DNA from: JBEIGE01 sp040382055
Lineage (GTDB): Bacteria > Pseudomonadota > Gammaproteobacteria > Burkholderiales > Burkholderiaceae_C
Assembly: GCA_040382055.1 (NCBI GenBank)
Contig: JBEIGE010000009.1
Span: 1-64,000 of the forward strand
Direction of reading: 5' to 3'
DNA: 64,000 bases
Shown: positions 41,701-50,044 of the stretch, piece by piece
Position numbering within the stretch: position 1 is the stretch's first letter
Layout: each line of letters starts with the position of its first letter
Notes under the pieces: model-generated
The model's input: the letters and a program-made list of their open reading frames with translations, nothing else
What the model was told of the DNA's origin: nothing
The model's database searches: none
Position numbers and translations under genes: made by a program

Positions 41701-42711
41701 TTAAAGCGGTTTTAAATCTTTAAAGGAATCCATGTAGCCGTATAGCGCTACTGAGCCCCCCGTGTGCAGGAAAACGATGTTTTCGCCCTTCTTGAAATGA
41801 CCCTTTCGGCACAGGTCAATGAGTCCGGCCATGCCTTTGCCTGAATACACCGGGTCAAGCAAAATGCCTTCGAGTCGGGCCATCATGGTCACTGCTTCAA
41901 TCATGCCGGGTGTGGGCACACCGTAGCCTCCGCCCACATAGTCGCAGTTGGCTTTGACACTCTCCCGGCTGACACTGCCGGGAACGCCCAACAGTTCGAC
42001 CGTCTTAACGGCCAAGTTGTAAACATTGGTTTCTTGGGCTTCTTTGGGGGCTCGTACGCCAATGCCAAGCACCGGAATCTGACTGCGCGTGCCCTCAAAC
42101 CCAGCCACCAATCCCGCCTGGGTGCCCGCACTGCCCGTGGCATGCACCAGGCAACTGACATTCAACCCTTGATCATTGAACTGGTCTACCAATTCCATCG
42201 CGCAGACCACATAACCCAGCGCACCAATCGGGTTGGATCCGCCGCCAGGGATAACGTAGGGCTTTTGCCCCTTGGCGCGAATTTCGTCCGCCAGTTTGGC
42301 CATCGCGGCATTCATGTCGGTTCCGCCGGGTACTTCCTGCACGCGGGCGCCATACAGGTGATCAAGAAAAACGTTACCCGATTGTTTGTAATTTTCCTCT
42401 TTAGAGCCGGTGCGGTCTTCAAGCAATATTTCGCACTTCATGCCCATCTTGGCGGCAATAGCAACTGTTTGGCGTGCGTGGTTGGACTGGGTGGCTCCTT
42501 GTGTGATGATTGTGTCTGCACCCTGTTTGAGGGCATCGGCCATGAGAAATTCAAGCTTGCGGGTTTTGTTGCCCCCGCTGCCCAAGCCGGTACAGTCGTC
42601 ACGCTTGATGTACAGGTTCGGGCCCCCCAGGGCTTCAGTCATACGGGGCATGAATTCAAGCGGTGTGGGACTATGGGTAATACGAACGCGGGGAAAGTTG
42701 GTGAGTTTCAT
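41701..42711 (-). CDS. D-cysteine desulfhydrase / L-cysteate sulfo-lyase family PLP enzyme
   Basis: A 336-residue PLP-dependent beta-elimination enzyme starting at ATG 42711. The PLP Lys is in LGSGGNKTRKLEFL; TQGATQSNHARQTV, GGGSNPIGALGYV and HATGSAGTQAG bind cofactor and substrate as in the ACC-deaminase/D-cysteine desulfhydrase fold. CuyA, which splits L-cysteate into pyruvate, ammonia and sulfite, belongs to this group and has this length. The YeiH-type exporter immediately downstream and a TauABC-like importer upstream favour the CuyA reading. D-cysteine desulfhydrase is the alternative; sequence by eye cannot separate them. Confidence 0.87.
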   Translation of the reverse strand: MKLTNFPRVRITHSPTPLEFMPRMTEALGGPNLYIKRDDCTGLGSGGNKTRKLEFLMADALKQGADTIITQGATQSNHARQTVAIAAKMGMKCEILLEDRTGSKEENYKQSGNVFLDHLYGARVQEVPGGTDMNAAMAKLADEIRAKGQKPYVIPGGGSNPIGALGYVVCAMELVDQFNDQGLNVSCLVHATGSAGTQAGLVAGFEGTRSQIPVLGIGVRAPKEAQETNVYNLAVKTVELLGVPGSVSRESVKANCDYVGGGYGVPTPGMIEAVTMMARLEGILLDPVYSGKGMAGLIDLCRKGHFKKGENIVFLHTGGSVALYGYMDSFKDLKPL

Positions 42712-42755
42712 GGATGCTTTCTTTTGTGGTTTGAAATTGATACTGGGTAACGGGG

Positions 42756-44006
42756 TCACTTCATTGCAAGCGCGAGTTGGCTTGAGATAGAGACGATTCT
42801 TCCGATCAAAACGCAGTCGTCGTCGCTCAGAGACAAGGGCGTACGCAAATCCAGCAATTGATCCAATACAGCCTTGGAATGAGGGATATCCGGTTTGCTG
42901 GCAAGGTAATGCCAGTGCTCGAAATTGCTGGTGAATGCAACCGGCTCAGGCGTGCCAAACCACTTGATGTAGAGCCCACGCAAACTGCACTCATTGAGAA
43001 AATGCTCAATTTGATGCGGCTTTAAATTCAGGGTGAATTGAATCGAGCTCGCTATGAACTCCTCTTTGGCATCACGTTCTGGAACTGACACGCGATCTGC
43101 TTTTTTCAGCTCCCGTTCTAGCGTAGCGTAGATATGGTTCCAGCGCCTTCCACGTTCTGCCAACTGCCCAATCTGCGGGCGCAGCAATGCAGCAGCCAGG
43201 TTCGACATGCGCATACTGAAATTGGGTGTCTTGTACTTCCAGCGCTCAAATACCTCTGCACTGGGCTTGAGCATATGCTGGTCATACATCATGTAGCTGC
43301 CGGACATCAATATGGCCTGGGCGGCAACGTCGTCGTCGTCAGTCACCAGCAAACCGCCTTCACCGGAGTTGATGTGCTTGTAGGTTTGCGAGCTGTAGCA
43401 ACCTACTTTGCCCCAGGTACCCGTGTGTTTGTTGTCCCATTTGGCACCCATGGTATGAGCGCAATCCTCAACGATGGAGATGCCATATTTGTCACAAATG
43501 GCTTTGACGGCTTGCAAGTCAGCAATGTGACCACGCATGTGCGAGAGTAAAAAAACTTTGGCGCCACTTGTCGCTGCTTTGCGCTCCAGGTCGGCAATAT
43601 CGGTGATGTACTCGGACGTAGCTTCAATCAATATCACATCAGCGCCAGCATGAGCAATGGCACCCGGAACAGGTGACAGGGTGAAAGTGCTGGTTAAAAC
43701 CTTGTCGCCGGCCTTCACACCCAGCGCCTTGAGTGCAATGAACATAGCCGCGCCGCACGAACTCACGGCCACGCAATACTTTGAACCCACATAGGCGGCG
43801 TATTCTTGCTCCAGCAACGATGGCTCAGGGTAGCCCGAGCCTTGTTCACCATAGCGGTGCAAGCGGCCCGTGCGCATCAGGGCAACCGCACTCTCAATCG
43901 CCTCTTCAGGAATGGGCTCGGGTGTGCTTAGGTCTTTGCCAAACCACAGGTCGTCTGGCGCGAGAGCAGCGTCAGACGATGTGGCAGGGGTTTGGTTTGC
44001 AAGCAT
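42756..44006 (-). CDS. DegT/DnrJ/EryC1/StrS-type aminotransferase
   Basis: A 416-residue PLP enzyme. The PLP Lys is in YSSQTYKHINSGEGGLLVTD; the aspartate for the ring nitrogen is in SIVEDCAHTMGAKW, and KYCVAVSSCGAAMFIALKAL is the phosphate-binding start. This fold usually aminates keto-sugars, and members inside catabolic operons are rarer. The start overlaps the dehydrogenase stop (TGATG). In a sulfonate operon it could move the amino group to or from a C3 sulfonate such as sulfopyruvate/cysteate. That role is an inference. Confidence 0.88.
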   Translation of the reverse strand: MLANQTPATSSDAALAPDDLWFGKDLSTPEPIPEEAIESAVALMRTGRLHRYGEQGSGYPEPSLLEQEYAAYVGSKYCVAVSSCGAAMFIALKALGVKAGDKVLTSTFTLSPVPGAIAHAGADVILIEATSEYITDIADLERKAATSGAKVFLLSHMRGHIADLQAVKAICDKYGISIVEDCAHTMGAKWDNKHTGTWGKVGCYSSQTYKHINSGEGGLLVTDDDDVAAQAILMSGSYMMYDQHMLKPSAEVFERWKYKTPNFSMRMSNLAAALLRPQIGQLAERGRRWNHIYATLERELKKADRVSVPERDAKEEFIASSIQFTLNLKPHQIEHFLNECSLRGLYIKWFGTPEPVAFTSNFEHWHYLASKPDIPHSKAVLDQLLDLRTPLSLSDDDCVLIGRIVSISSQLALAMK

Positions 44007-45331
44007 CAGGATAAATATTGATGGCCTGCGAGCTTGCCGAGCTCAAAAGTCTCTTGCGGATAATATTTTTTCAACCGAATATCACCCGTGCGCGCATGGC
44101 CTTCCATACCTTCAAGGCGGGAAATTCTGGCCGCAACCTGGCCCACGGCGCGGCTGGCGCTTTGTGTCAGCCGCTGATAGGTCACGGTTTTGATGAACTT
44201 GCCCACACTCAAACCACCTGAATAACGCGCTGCGCCCCGTGTCGGCAAAATATGGTTTGGACCCGCACATTTGTCGCCATAGGCAACTGTGGTTTCTTCA
44301 CCTAAAAAGAGTGAACCGTAGTTCGTCAGGTTGGCCAACCACCAATCGAGATCCTTGGCAAACACCTGCAAATGTTCGGGCGCGTACTGGTCACTGATTT
44401 CAACCATTTCTTCCCGGCTACCAACCAGAACCACCTCACCATAATCACGCCAGGCTGCAGTTGCCGCATTTCGCGCCAATTCAGGAAGGGCGGCAATTAC
44501 CGTCGGCATGATATCAATCGCCTTCATGCCCAGTTCGCGAGATGTGGTGAACAGCCACACGGGTGAATCCGGGCCATGCTCGGCTTGGCCAGCGAGGTCG
44601 ACTGCAACCAGGTTCACATCGGCGGTTTCATCTGCGATGATTGCAGACTCGGTTGGGCCTGCAACCACATCAATACCGATACGGCCAAACAAGGTGCGCT
44701 TGGCCTCAGCCACAAAACGGTTGCCCGGGCCGACGATCACATCGGCAGGTTTTGGTGAATACAAACCATAGGCCATCGCAGCAATGCCCTGCACGCCGCC
44801 AAGTGCCAGCACGATGTCGGCGCCGCATAGTTTCATGGTGTGCAAGATGGCGGGGTTGACGCCCACTTCTTTATGCCCTGGTGACGTGGCAACAATGTTG
44901 GGCACGCCCGCCACCTTGGCAGTACAGACGCTCATGATGGCTGACGCAGCGTGGGCATAGCGACCTCCGGGTATGTAGCAGCCCGCAGTGTTCACAGGGA
45001 TCAGTTTTTGCCCGGCAATGAGGCCGTCTATCAGCTCGACTTCAAATTCATGCAAGGACTCTCGCTGGCGCAAAGCAAAATCCCTGACGCGTGCGTGGGC
45101 AAATGCAATGTCGTCCTTGACACCTTGTGACAAGCTCCTGGAGGCACTTGCAAAGTCGTTTTCGCTCACCACAATGCTGCCATGCCAGCCGTCAAAGTCG
45201 CGGGCATACTTCTCTACAGCTTCGCGGCCATTTTTCTGAATGTCTGCGAGCAAGCGCTGGACGGTCTCAGACGTTGCATTGTCAATCGCCTCTTGCGGCG
45301 GCGTGGCTTTCTTCAAATACTCAATCGTCAT
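44006..45331 (-). CDS. Histidinol-dehydrogenase-family enzyme, HpsN-like
   Basis: A 441-residue NAD-dependent, zinc-dependent dehydrogenase that oxidises an alcohol through the aldehyde to the acid. Zinc/catalytic residues of the family are all visible: Q and H in DLAGQAEHGPDS, E-H in YAPEHLQVF, D in AYGDKCAGPNHILPT and the late H in EGMEGHARTGD. The segments GPNHILPTRGAARYSGGLSV and FIKTVTYQRLT resemble sulfopropanediol dehydrogenase (HpsN) more than biosynthetic HisD. No histidine-biosynthesis genes are near. Likely substrates are 2,3-dihydroxypropanesulfonate or the amino alcohol cysteinolate, a formal analogue of histidinol. Confidence 0.88.
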   Translation of the reverse strand: MTIEYLKKATPPQEAIDNATSETVQRLLADIQKNGREAVEKYARDFDGWHGSIVVSENDFASASRSLSQGVKDDIAFAHARVRDFALRQRESLHEFEVELIDGLIAGQKLIPVNTAGCYIPGGRYAHAASAIMSVCTAKVAGVPNIVATSPGHKEVGVNPAILHTMKLCGADIVLALGGVQGIAAMAYGLYSPKPADVIVGPGNRFVAEAKRTLFGRIGIDVVAGPTESAIIADETADVNLVAVDLAGQAEHGPDSPVWLFTTSRELGMKAIDIMPTVIAALPELARNAATAAWRDYGEVVLVGSREEMVEISDQYAPEHLQVFAKDLDWWLANLTNYGSLFLGEETTVAYGDKCAGPNHILPTRGAARYSGGLSVGKFIKTVTYQRLTQSASRAVGQVAARISRLEGMEGHARTGDIRLKKYYPQETFELGKLAGHQYLS

Positions 45332-45360
45332 GCCATGCTTTCAGAAATGTTGGGAGCGGC

Positions 45361-46233
45361 TCAACCACGGCCCTTCCAGGGCACAACGCGGCGTTCAACA
45401 AAACGCACCAGATGGTCAAAGGCATAGGCAATGGCGGCGATCACCACAATGCCCATGATGACAACGGGTGTCTGCAGAAATCTGGATGCCGACAAAACCA
45501 TATAGCCCAGGCCGGAGGTCGCGGCGACCATTTCTGCTGCCACCAAGGTGGTCCAGCCAAAACCAATGCCAACACGCATCGCAGTAAAAATTTCTGGCAT
45601 GGCTGACGGCAACACGACCATGCGAATCACCTGCCAACGAGTGGCGCCAAACGAATAGGCCGCGTGAATCTGTTCAATCGCTGCGGACTTCACACCCGCC
45701 CGCGCACCCAGAACCATCGGCGCGAGTACAGACGAGAAGATCAGCAGGACCTTAGACAACTCGTCAATTCCAAACCAGATGATCATCAGCGGCAGATACG
45801 CCAGCGGCGGAATCGGGCGGTAAAACTCGATAGGGGGATCAAAGATGCCGCGTGCGACCGGACTCATCCCCATTGCAATGCCAAGGGGAATGCCGATAAC
45901 ACAAGCTAGCAAGAACGCCCCAAAGACGCGCAACGTGCTCACCCAAACATGTTCCCAAAAGCTGGCGCCAGTAAAGCCTTCCTTCATGACGTCGAACAAT
46001 GCGTCAATGACGCCCATAGGCGAAGGCAAGAAAAGCGGTTTGATGTAGCCCGCAGTGGTAACGAACGCCCAAAGAGAAATCAAGAGGACGATCACAACCG
46101 CGCTGATTCTGAAGCTTTCCCCTTGACCCGGAACGCCATAGATTTCGCCAGGTTTGGCAGGCTTGGCTTTCATCAGGCCGCTGAACAGGCCTTTGCCAGT
46201 TGAGGAACCATTAGGTGCTCGGGGGTCAGTCAT
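45361..46233 (-). CDS. TauC/SsuC-like ABC permease
   Basis: A 290-residue inner-membrane protein starting at ATG 46233. About six helices; the ATPase-contact loop is VKSAAIEQIHAAYSFGATRW, and IPPLAYLPLMIIWFGIDELS is typical of taurine/aliphatic-sulfonate/nitrate permeases. It overlaps the ATPase gene by 8 bp. Together with the next two genes it forms an importer of the TauABC kind. It is followed after 29 bp by the HpsN-like gene with no terminator between. Confidence 0.92.
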   Translation of the reverse strand: MTDPRAPNGSSTGKGLFSGLMKAKPAKPGEIYGVPGQGESFRISAVVIVLLISLWAFVTTAGYIKPLFLPSPMGVIDALFDVMKEGFTGASFWEHVWVSTLRVFGAFLLACVIGIPLGIAMGMSPVARGIFDPPIEFYRPIPPLAYLPLMIIWFGIDELSKVLLIFSSVLAPMVLGARAGVKSAAIEQIHAAYSFGATRWQVIRMVVLPSAMPEIFTAMRVGIGFGWTTLVAAEMVAATSGLGYMVLSASRFLQTPVVIMGIVVIAAIAYAFDHLVRFVERRVVPWKGRG

Positions 46234-47020
46234 CGTGGGCTCCTGCTTCGTCAGCAAAGATGATCTTCAAAATCTTTTCCCTGAGGGCAATAAATTCTGC
46301 GGACGCCTTGATCTCACGTGCATTGCCTGATTCAAAGTACTGGCGGCTGAACGGCAAGTCAAACACATGGGAAATGCGGCCAGGCCGAGGTGACATGACA
46401 ACCAGCTTGGTGCCCATGAACAAGGCTTCTTCAACACTGTGGGTGATGAAGAACACCATCTTGCCGGTGTCCCGCCAGACCTTCAAAATCAACTCCTGCG
46501 CCCGTTCACGCGTCAGCGCATCCAGTGCTCCCAGGGGTTCGTCCATGAGCAAAATTGACGGGTCGCTGGTCAAGGCGCGTGCAATACCAACGCGTTGTTG
46601 CATGCCCCCCGACAATTCATAGGTGGCTGATTGCTCAAACTGCTCAAGCCCCAGAAGCTTGATGAAATCCCGCGCAATTTTTTCGCGCTTATCCTTGTCG
46701 TGGCCCTGAATTTTTAAGCCAAAGGCCACGTTGTCCAGCACATTGAGCCAGGGTAGCAGTGCATGCTTCTGGAAAACCACGGAGCGATCGGCGCCGGGAC
46801 CAGAGACCACCCGTCCGTTGAGTGAGATCTCACCCTCGCTGGGCGCCATGAACCCAGCGATCAGGTTGAGCAAGGTTGATTTGCCGCAACCCGATGCACC
46901 GAGCGCCACTACGAAATCCTTCTCATGAATCTCAAGGTTGATATCCTGTAGCGCATGCACAGGTGGCTTGCCGGCTACCGGATAGAAAACCGACACATTC
47001 TGGATGGCAAGAGCAGTCAT
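46226..47020 (-). CDS. TauB/SsuB-like ABC ATPase
   Basis: A 264-residue ATPase starting at ATG 47020 (MTALAIQNVS). Walker A is GASGCGKSTLL, the signature LSGGMQQRVGIARAL, Walker B ILLMDEPLGALD and switch His FFITHSVEEA. The Q-loop VVFQKHALLPWLNV matches the taurine/sulfonate/nitrate subfamily. It powers the importer formed with the permease at 45361 and the binding protein at 47094. A longer frame to 47074 lacks similarity and was not used. Confidence 0.92.
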   Translation of the reverse strand: MTALAIQNVSVFYPVAGKPPVHALQDINLEIHEKDFVVALGASGCGKSTLLNLIAGFMAPSEGEISLNGRVVSGPGADRSVVFQKHALLPWLNVLDNVAFGLKIQGHDKDKREKIARDFIKLLGLEQFEQSATYELSGGMQQRVGIARALTSDPSILLMDEPLGALDALTRERAQELILKVWRDTGKMVFFITHSVEEALFMGTKLVVMSPRPGRISHVFDLPFSRQYFESGNAREIKASAEFIALREKILKIIFADEAGAHDD

Positions 47021-47093
47021 TGAAGGCCTCGAGGTGAACAGGTGAAGTGCTGACCTGTGCACGCAGGTCAGCACTTACGGCACTGCCGTAGAC

Positions 47094-48104
47094 TTATCTG
47101 CCCGCAGCCGCTTTGGCGAATTCGGCATTGACGAACTTGCCGTAGTCGTCTTCAGTTTTGTTGATTCGACCTGCGCTCTTGAGAAACTCTGCGGTGGACT
47201 TGATGGTTTTAGCTGCGCCCCCGCCCATCCAGTTGGCGGACATGGCCAGATCGGCGTCCGGGTAAATCGTGCCGTCGAGCATCGGCACAACTGCGGCTGG
47301 TGATACACCAACACTCGCAGCGACGGCTTTGACTTTTGGCGAATCTGCGTTCCATGCCGCCTTGTTCTTGTGGTAATCCGCATTGATCTCGAACATGGCC
47401 TTCAAGAACTTGACCAAGCCGTCGCGGTTTTCAGCTGCAAACTTGTTATTCGCAACCCATGCATTGAAAGTATGAAAACCCGCCGCTCTCGCCACTTCGC
47501 CAGCTGTGTACATCACCTTGCCGTTTTCGCGCAACTTCGTTTGAACGGGAACCCATACAAAAGCAGCATCGATGGCGTTTTGTGCCCACGCAGCGGAGAT
47601 TTCGGCTGGCGACATGCCTAGTAAGGTGACGTCTTTTTCAGTCATGCCGTTCATCTTCAATGCGCCCATGAGCGAGTAGTGGGCAGTTGAGCCGATCGGA
47701 ACCGCAATGCGCTTGCCTTTCAGGTCGGCCGGCTTGTCGATGCCGGATCCATTTCTTGTGACCAAAGCCTCGGAGCTATCGATGACCTTGCCAGCGGAGA
47801 CCATCTGATAGGGCAATCCAGAGCTCAAGCCGGATGACAGGGGGGAAGACCCAATTTCAGAAATCTGTATACCGCCAGAGGCCATGGCCGCGTTGACCTC
47901 AGCGCCAGAAGCAAACTGCCGCCAATCAATCTTCCAGCCGGTGGCTTTTTCAAGGCTTCCATCAGCGATGAGCGCCTTGTAGGGAAGAGGATCACCAAAA
48001 TGGCCTATCACCACTTTGGTTTGCGCAACAGCCTGTGAAACGAGTGTGAGTGCGAAGGCTGAGCCGACGAGTAGTGTTTTAAGCAGGTGTTTCATGATGT
48101 CCAT
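47094..48104 (-). CDS. TauA-like periplasmic sulfonate-binding protein
   Basis: A 336-residue binding protein (334-336 depending on ATG 48095 or 48104). The signal peptide ends at SQAVAQ. Core motifs: VVIGHFGDPLPYKALIADGS, VNAAMASGGIQISEIGSSPL and KRIAVPIGSTAHYSLMGALK, the last typical of taurine-binding TauA. It delivers the substrate, probably a small sulfonate, to TauBC. First gene of the eight-gene operon; the divergent MocR regulator starts 268 bp away. Confidence 0.92.
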   Translation of the reverse strand: MDIMKHLLKTLLVGSAFALTLVSQAVAQTKVVIGHFGDPLPYKALIADGSLEKATGWKIDWRQFASGAEVNAAMASGGIQISEIGSSPLSSGLSSGLPYQMVSAGKVIDSSEALVTRNGSGIDKPADLKGKRIAVPIGSTAHYSLMGALKMNGMTEKDVTLLGMSPAEISAAWAQNAIDAAFVWVPVQTKLRENGKVMYTAGEVARAAGFHTFNAWVANNKFAAENRDGLVKFLKAMFEINADYHKNKAAWNADSPKVKAVAASVGVSPAAVVPMLDGTIYPDADLAMSANWMGGGAAKTIKSTAEFLKSAGRINKTEDDYGKFVNAEFAKAAAGR

Positions 48105-48372
48105 TCAGTAAAAAGTTGAACAAGTATTGACAATTCGAACTGGGCTCACTTGCAGACTCGCACGTGAACTGATCGAATAATAGGTAAAGCGAATTTTTTT
48201 AAATAGTGCCAGATTGATTTTTATTTGGTGCCAAAATGAAAACTATTGGGTTTCTCATCGTGCTTTCAGAGTACGCACCATGAAAGAGCTCAAAAATTTC
48301 AGGGAATACCCTAGCTTGGTGCAAAACACCAATACGGTGCAGCCAATCTTTCGGTACGACAGGATTAATTGA
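48105..48372. promoter_or_regulatory. Divergent control region of the sulfonate-type operon
   Basis: This 268-bp strip separates the operon from its MocR regulator. TTGGTG (48316-48321) and CACCAA (48327-48332) form an inverted repeat with a 5-base spacer. TTTGGTGCCAAA occurs at 48225-48236, and further GTGCCA (48206-48211) and GGTGC (48336-48340) copies are present. MocR regulators such as TauR and PdxR bind short repeated sites between divergent genes, so these are good operator candidates. The -10/-35 boxes could not be fixed. Confidence 0.5.
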
Positions 48373-49869
48373 ATGAGGCAAAAGCTGGAAATCACGGATA
48401 TTTGGACCAAGTTGTTTCCAAAGTTCTCGTCCAGCAGTTCAACATTGCAAGGTCGGGTTAGGGAAATGATGGTGCACTCCATCCTGATGGGGTTGGTTCC
48501 GCCGGGTGCCAAGGTGCCACCAAGCCGCGCGATGGCCAAAGCCCTGGGTCTATCTCGTAATACCGTATCACTGGCTTTGCAGGTGCTGGTTGATAAAGGG
48601 TTTTTGATCTCTTCTTCGCGCAGTGGGCTTGTTGTTAATGGAGATATTCTCCTGGGACAGGCTAGACATTCAACTCCTGCGCCTATAGTGCAATCTGGCC
48701 TGCAATGGGATACGCGGCTTGTTTCGCGTCTGGGAAATCAGCGCAACATTATCAAACCCGCCAATTGGCAAGACTACGCCTACCCTTTTGTGTACGGCCA
48801 GTTTGATGCAAGCCTGGTTCCGCTCAAAGACTGGCGCGCTTGCTCGCATCAGGCGTTGTTTGTACCCGCCGTCAAAAAATGGGCGCAAAACCATATTGAC
48901 CGCGACTCTGAAGCGTTGGTTGATCAAATTCAGCATCGACTCCTACCCGCGCGCGGCATCATGGCAAAACGAGATGAAATCCTGATTACCGCAGGCTCTC
49001 AAATGGCCTGCTACCTTTTGGCCAACGTGCTGATGGATAGGAAAACCGTTGTTGGCATTGAAGACCCTGGCTACCCGGATGCACGCAATAACTTTTTACT
49101 ACGCAGCGACCACGTAAAAGCACTGCCAATTGATTCCGAGGGGCTGATCGCTTCACGTGCCATGGGCCAGTGCGCTTATGTTTTTGTTACGCCGAGTCAT
49201 CAGTGCCCAACAACGGTCACCATGACATTAGGGCGGAGGCAGGAGATTTTGGAGTTGGCGAAAAAACGCGACATAGTGCTGTTGGAAGACGACCACGAGA
49301 GTGAATTGAACTTTTCAGGCCGCCCCCTGCCAGCGCTGAAAAGTCTGGACAATGATGGTCGGGTTATTTACTTGGGAAGTTTGTCCAAAACACTGGTGCA
49401 TGGTCTCCGAATTGGCTTTATCGTGGCGCCTTCAGAGTTGATTCGTGAGCTAAGAGCCTTAAGGCGATTGATCATGCGCCACGAGGCCACCAACAACTCG
49501 CATACCGCAAGTCTTTTTATTGCACAAGGTCATCATGATGCGTTTATCCGCAAGTTAAACGTCACTTACCGCGAGCGGCGCGAAATACTGACCACCGCAT
49601 TTTCAAAATACTTACCTCAGTTTGAAATCGTACCGTCACTGGGTGGGTCCGGAGCTTGGATCAAGGGACCAGCTGGATTCAATGCGCAGTCCTTGGCAGA
49701 TAACTGCGCAACTCGTGGTGTACTAATTGAGCCGGGTGATATTTTCTTCAACAGATCCTCGACCAAAAGTCACTCACACTTTCGCTTGGGTTACTCTGCT
49801 ATTCATGGTAGCTTGATTGATGCCGGTGTGCAGGAGCTTAGCCGCGCTTATAAAGATAATCGAAGTTAA
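48373..49869 (+). CDS. MocR-type (GntR plus aminotransferase) regulator
   Basis: A 498-residue regulator. The N-terminal winged helix (about 22-90) is GntR-like: PPSRAMAKALGLSRNTVSLA. The C-terminal part (about 130-498) is a class I aminotransferase fold with the PLP Lys in YLGSLSKTLVHGLRIGFIVA and the Asp in VGIEDPGYPD. Such proteins (TauR, PdxR, GabR) use PLP to sense amino compounds, for example taurine. This fits control of the divergent operon by an amino sulfonate or its aldehyde. It stands alone on the plus strand. Confidence 0.92.
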   Translation: MRQKLEITDIWTKLFPKFSSSSSTLQGRVREMMVHSILMGLVPPGAKVPPSRAMAKALGLSRNTVSLALQVLVDKGFLISSSRSGLVVNGDILLGQARHSTPAPIVQSGLQWDTRLVSRLGNQRNIIKPANWQDYAYPFVYGQFDASLVPLKDWRACSHQALFVPAVKKWAQNHIDRDSEALVDQIQHRLLPARGIMAKRDEILITAGSQMACYLLANVLMDRKTVVGIEDPGYPDARNNFLLRSDHVKALPIDSEGLIASRAMGQCAYVFVTPSHQCPTTVTMTLGRRQEILELAKKRDIVLLEDDHESELNFSGRPLPALKSLDNDGRVIYLGSLSKTLVHGLRIGFIVAPSELIRELRALRRLIMRHEATNNSHTASLFIAQGHHDAFIRKLNVTYRERREILTTAFSKYLPQFEIVPSLGGSGAWIKGPAGFNAQSLADNCATRGVLIEPGDIFFNRSSTKSHSHFRLGYSAIHGSLIDAGVQELSRAYKDNRS

Positions 49870-49951
49870 GCGTGATCCTTGTATGAGTTCGACATTTGAG
49901 TCCAAACTTCTGCTTAACCGAAGGCCGATTGTCAATATGAGACCGTTATGT

Positions 49952-49995
49952 GCCTGGAGCCAAAATCTGGTTACCTAATCCCTCTATCTTTACAT
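49952..49995 (+). repeat. Dispersed repeat, copy H (5' block only)
   Basis: GCCTGGAGCCAAAATCTGGT followed by TACCTAATCC matches the 5' block of copy B almost exactly; the downstream hairpin and tail are absent. It lies between the MocR gene and the GDSL esterase gene, in the same orientation as the others. Confidence 0.6.
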
Positions 49996-50044
49996 ACACA
50001 ACAAGTGGCATGGGGCCTTCAAAGAAGACCCTCAACCTCGTTCG

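Noticed and set aside
44006..45331. Biosynthetic histidinol dehydrogenase (HisD)
   Set aside because: Catalytic residues fit HisD, but there are no his genes nearby and the GPNHILPTRGAARYSGG region and operon context favour an HpsN-type catabolic role.
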